Shown here: positions 13,475 through 13,892 of the stretch, one piece after another
How positions within the stretch are numbered: position 1 is the first letter of the stretch
How the letters are laid out: each line of letters opens with the position of its first letter
Source of the DNA: DATAES01 sp036493595
GTDB lineage: Bacteria; Actinomycetota; Acidimicrobiia; Acidimicrobiales; JACDCH01
Assembly: GCA_036493595.1 (NCBI GenBank)
Contig: DASXPN010000148.1
Coordinates: 1-13,892, forward strand
Length of the DNA stretch: 13,892 nucleotides
Reading direction: 5' to 3'
The notes under the pieces: generated by a model
The model's database searches: none
What the model was told of the DNA's origin: nothing
What the model saw: only the letters and a program-made list of their open reading frames with translations
Position numbers and translations under genes: made by a program

Positions 13475-13892
13475 GAGCCGTCGCGGTCCGTGTGATCAGC
13501 GCGCTCGCCGCGCTCGACGAGACGGGTCGCCGCCTCCCGGCCTTGGCGAATGCACGCGGGCACGCCCAAGCCTCGGAACGCGGCGCCGGTGACGACGACG
13601 CGCGGCGCCTCTTCGGCGAGCGCACGGTCGATGCGGTCCACGAGATCGAGATGACCCGGTTCGTACTGCGGGAACGACCGCATCCACCGGTTGACGCGCA
13701 CTGCCACAGGTGAGGGATCGATGTCGCTCGTCATGGCGACCTCGTCCAACAGCTGCGTGATGAGGGTGTCGTCGTCGAGCGATGCGAATCGATCGTCACC
13801 CAAGCGACCGGCGGATACACGCATGATCACAGTGGCGCCTTCGTCATCGCGACCGTCGTGCGCTGGCGCGAGGTGGGCCCATTTGCTCGACG
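13471..13892 (-). CDS. hemY/cgoX: Protoporphyrinogen/coproporphyrinogen oxidase, C-terminal part (5' end beyond window)
   Basis: The last 139 residues of an FAD-dependent porphyrinogen oxidase of the HemY/CgoX family, which oxidises coproporphyrinogen III (actinobacterial, coproporphyrin-dependent haem route) or protoporphyrinogen IX. The visible part begins SSKWAHLAPAHDG, with TVIMRVSAGRLGDDRF, VRVNRWMRSFPQYEPGHLD and the C-terminal FAD-contact stretch VVVTGAAFRGLGVPACIRQG, all characteristic of the family. The frame is open to the right edge, so this is a truncation by the window, not a broken gene; a GTG at 13830 is internal. The stop overlaps the lnt start by GTGA, so haem oxidase and lnt are translated from one mRNA. 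Confidence 0.93.
   Translation of the reverse strand, partial: SSKWAHLAPAHDGRDDEGATVIMRVSAGRLGDDRFASLDDDTLITQLLDEVAMTSDIDPSPVAVRVNRWMRSFPQYEPGHLDLVDRIDRALAEEAPRVVVTGAAFRGLGVPACIRQGREAATRLVERGERADHTDRDGS

Noticed and set aside
13471..13830. A separate 119-residue gene starting at GTG 13830
   Set aside because: The frame continues upstream to the window edge with family-specific sequence (SSKWAHLAP), so this GTG is internal to the haem oxidase gene.

Overview
The window is a gene-dense stretch of a high-GC actinobacterial chromosome. Several protein families point to the Actinomycetota: the TesB-type thioesterase, the coproporphyrinogen/protoporphyrinogen oxidase tail, the GT4-methyltransferase-toroid operon, and the actinobacterial type of lytic transglycosylase module. 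Frequent GTG starts, 4-base GTGA/ATGA overlaps and apparently leaderless starts fit this too. A member of the Acidimicrobiia (Ilumatobacter-like) is my best guess, but that is inference. I see no mobile element, CRISPR array, rRNA or tRNA. No gap between genes exceeds 65 bases, so there is no gene-free stretch to account for.

Layout. (A) 1-4271, minus strand: tesB-like thioesterase, then a membrane-anchored fusion of a glucose/sorbosone dehydrogenase propeller and a lytic transglycosylase, then a Bcp-type peroxiredoxin. After a 65-base promoter-like gap come a 90-residue unknown protein and an SDR oxidoreductase that runs off the left edge. (B) 4315-6832, plus strand: compact GH1 beta-glycosidase, nitroreductase, and a small class I methyltransferase. 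(C) 6829-11574, minus strand: aldose 1-epimerase and a MOSC protein (ATGA overlap), then a GT4 glycosyltransferase, a SAM methyltransferase and an alpha/alpha-toroid protein. A perfect 16-base palindrome in front of the glycosyltransferase looks like a TetR-family operator. (D) 11600-12037, plus strand: dtd (D-aminoacyl-tRNA deacylase). (E) 11855-13892, minus strand: the C-terminal part of a hemY/cgoX-type haem oxidase, overlapping by GTGA an apolipoprotein N-acyltransferase (lnt). The lnt frame runs 183 bases into dtd on the opposite strand.

How they may work together. Envelope and sugar chemistry dominates: Lnt (lipoproteins), the dehydrogenase-transglycosylase fusion (peptidoglycan), GH1 and aldose epimerase (sugars), and the GT4/methyltransferase/toroid cassette (probably a methylated glycoconjugate). 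The rest are housekeeping or redox genes: peroxiredoxin, nitroreductase, SDR, MOSC, haem oxidase and Dtd.

The points most worth a second look are the dehydrogenase-transglycosylase fusion, the Lnt whose nucleophile cysteine position holds serine (no cysteine anywhere in its nitrilase domain), the palindromic operator in front of the GT4 cassette, and the antisense lnt/dtd overlap.
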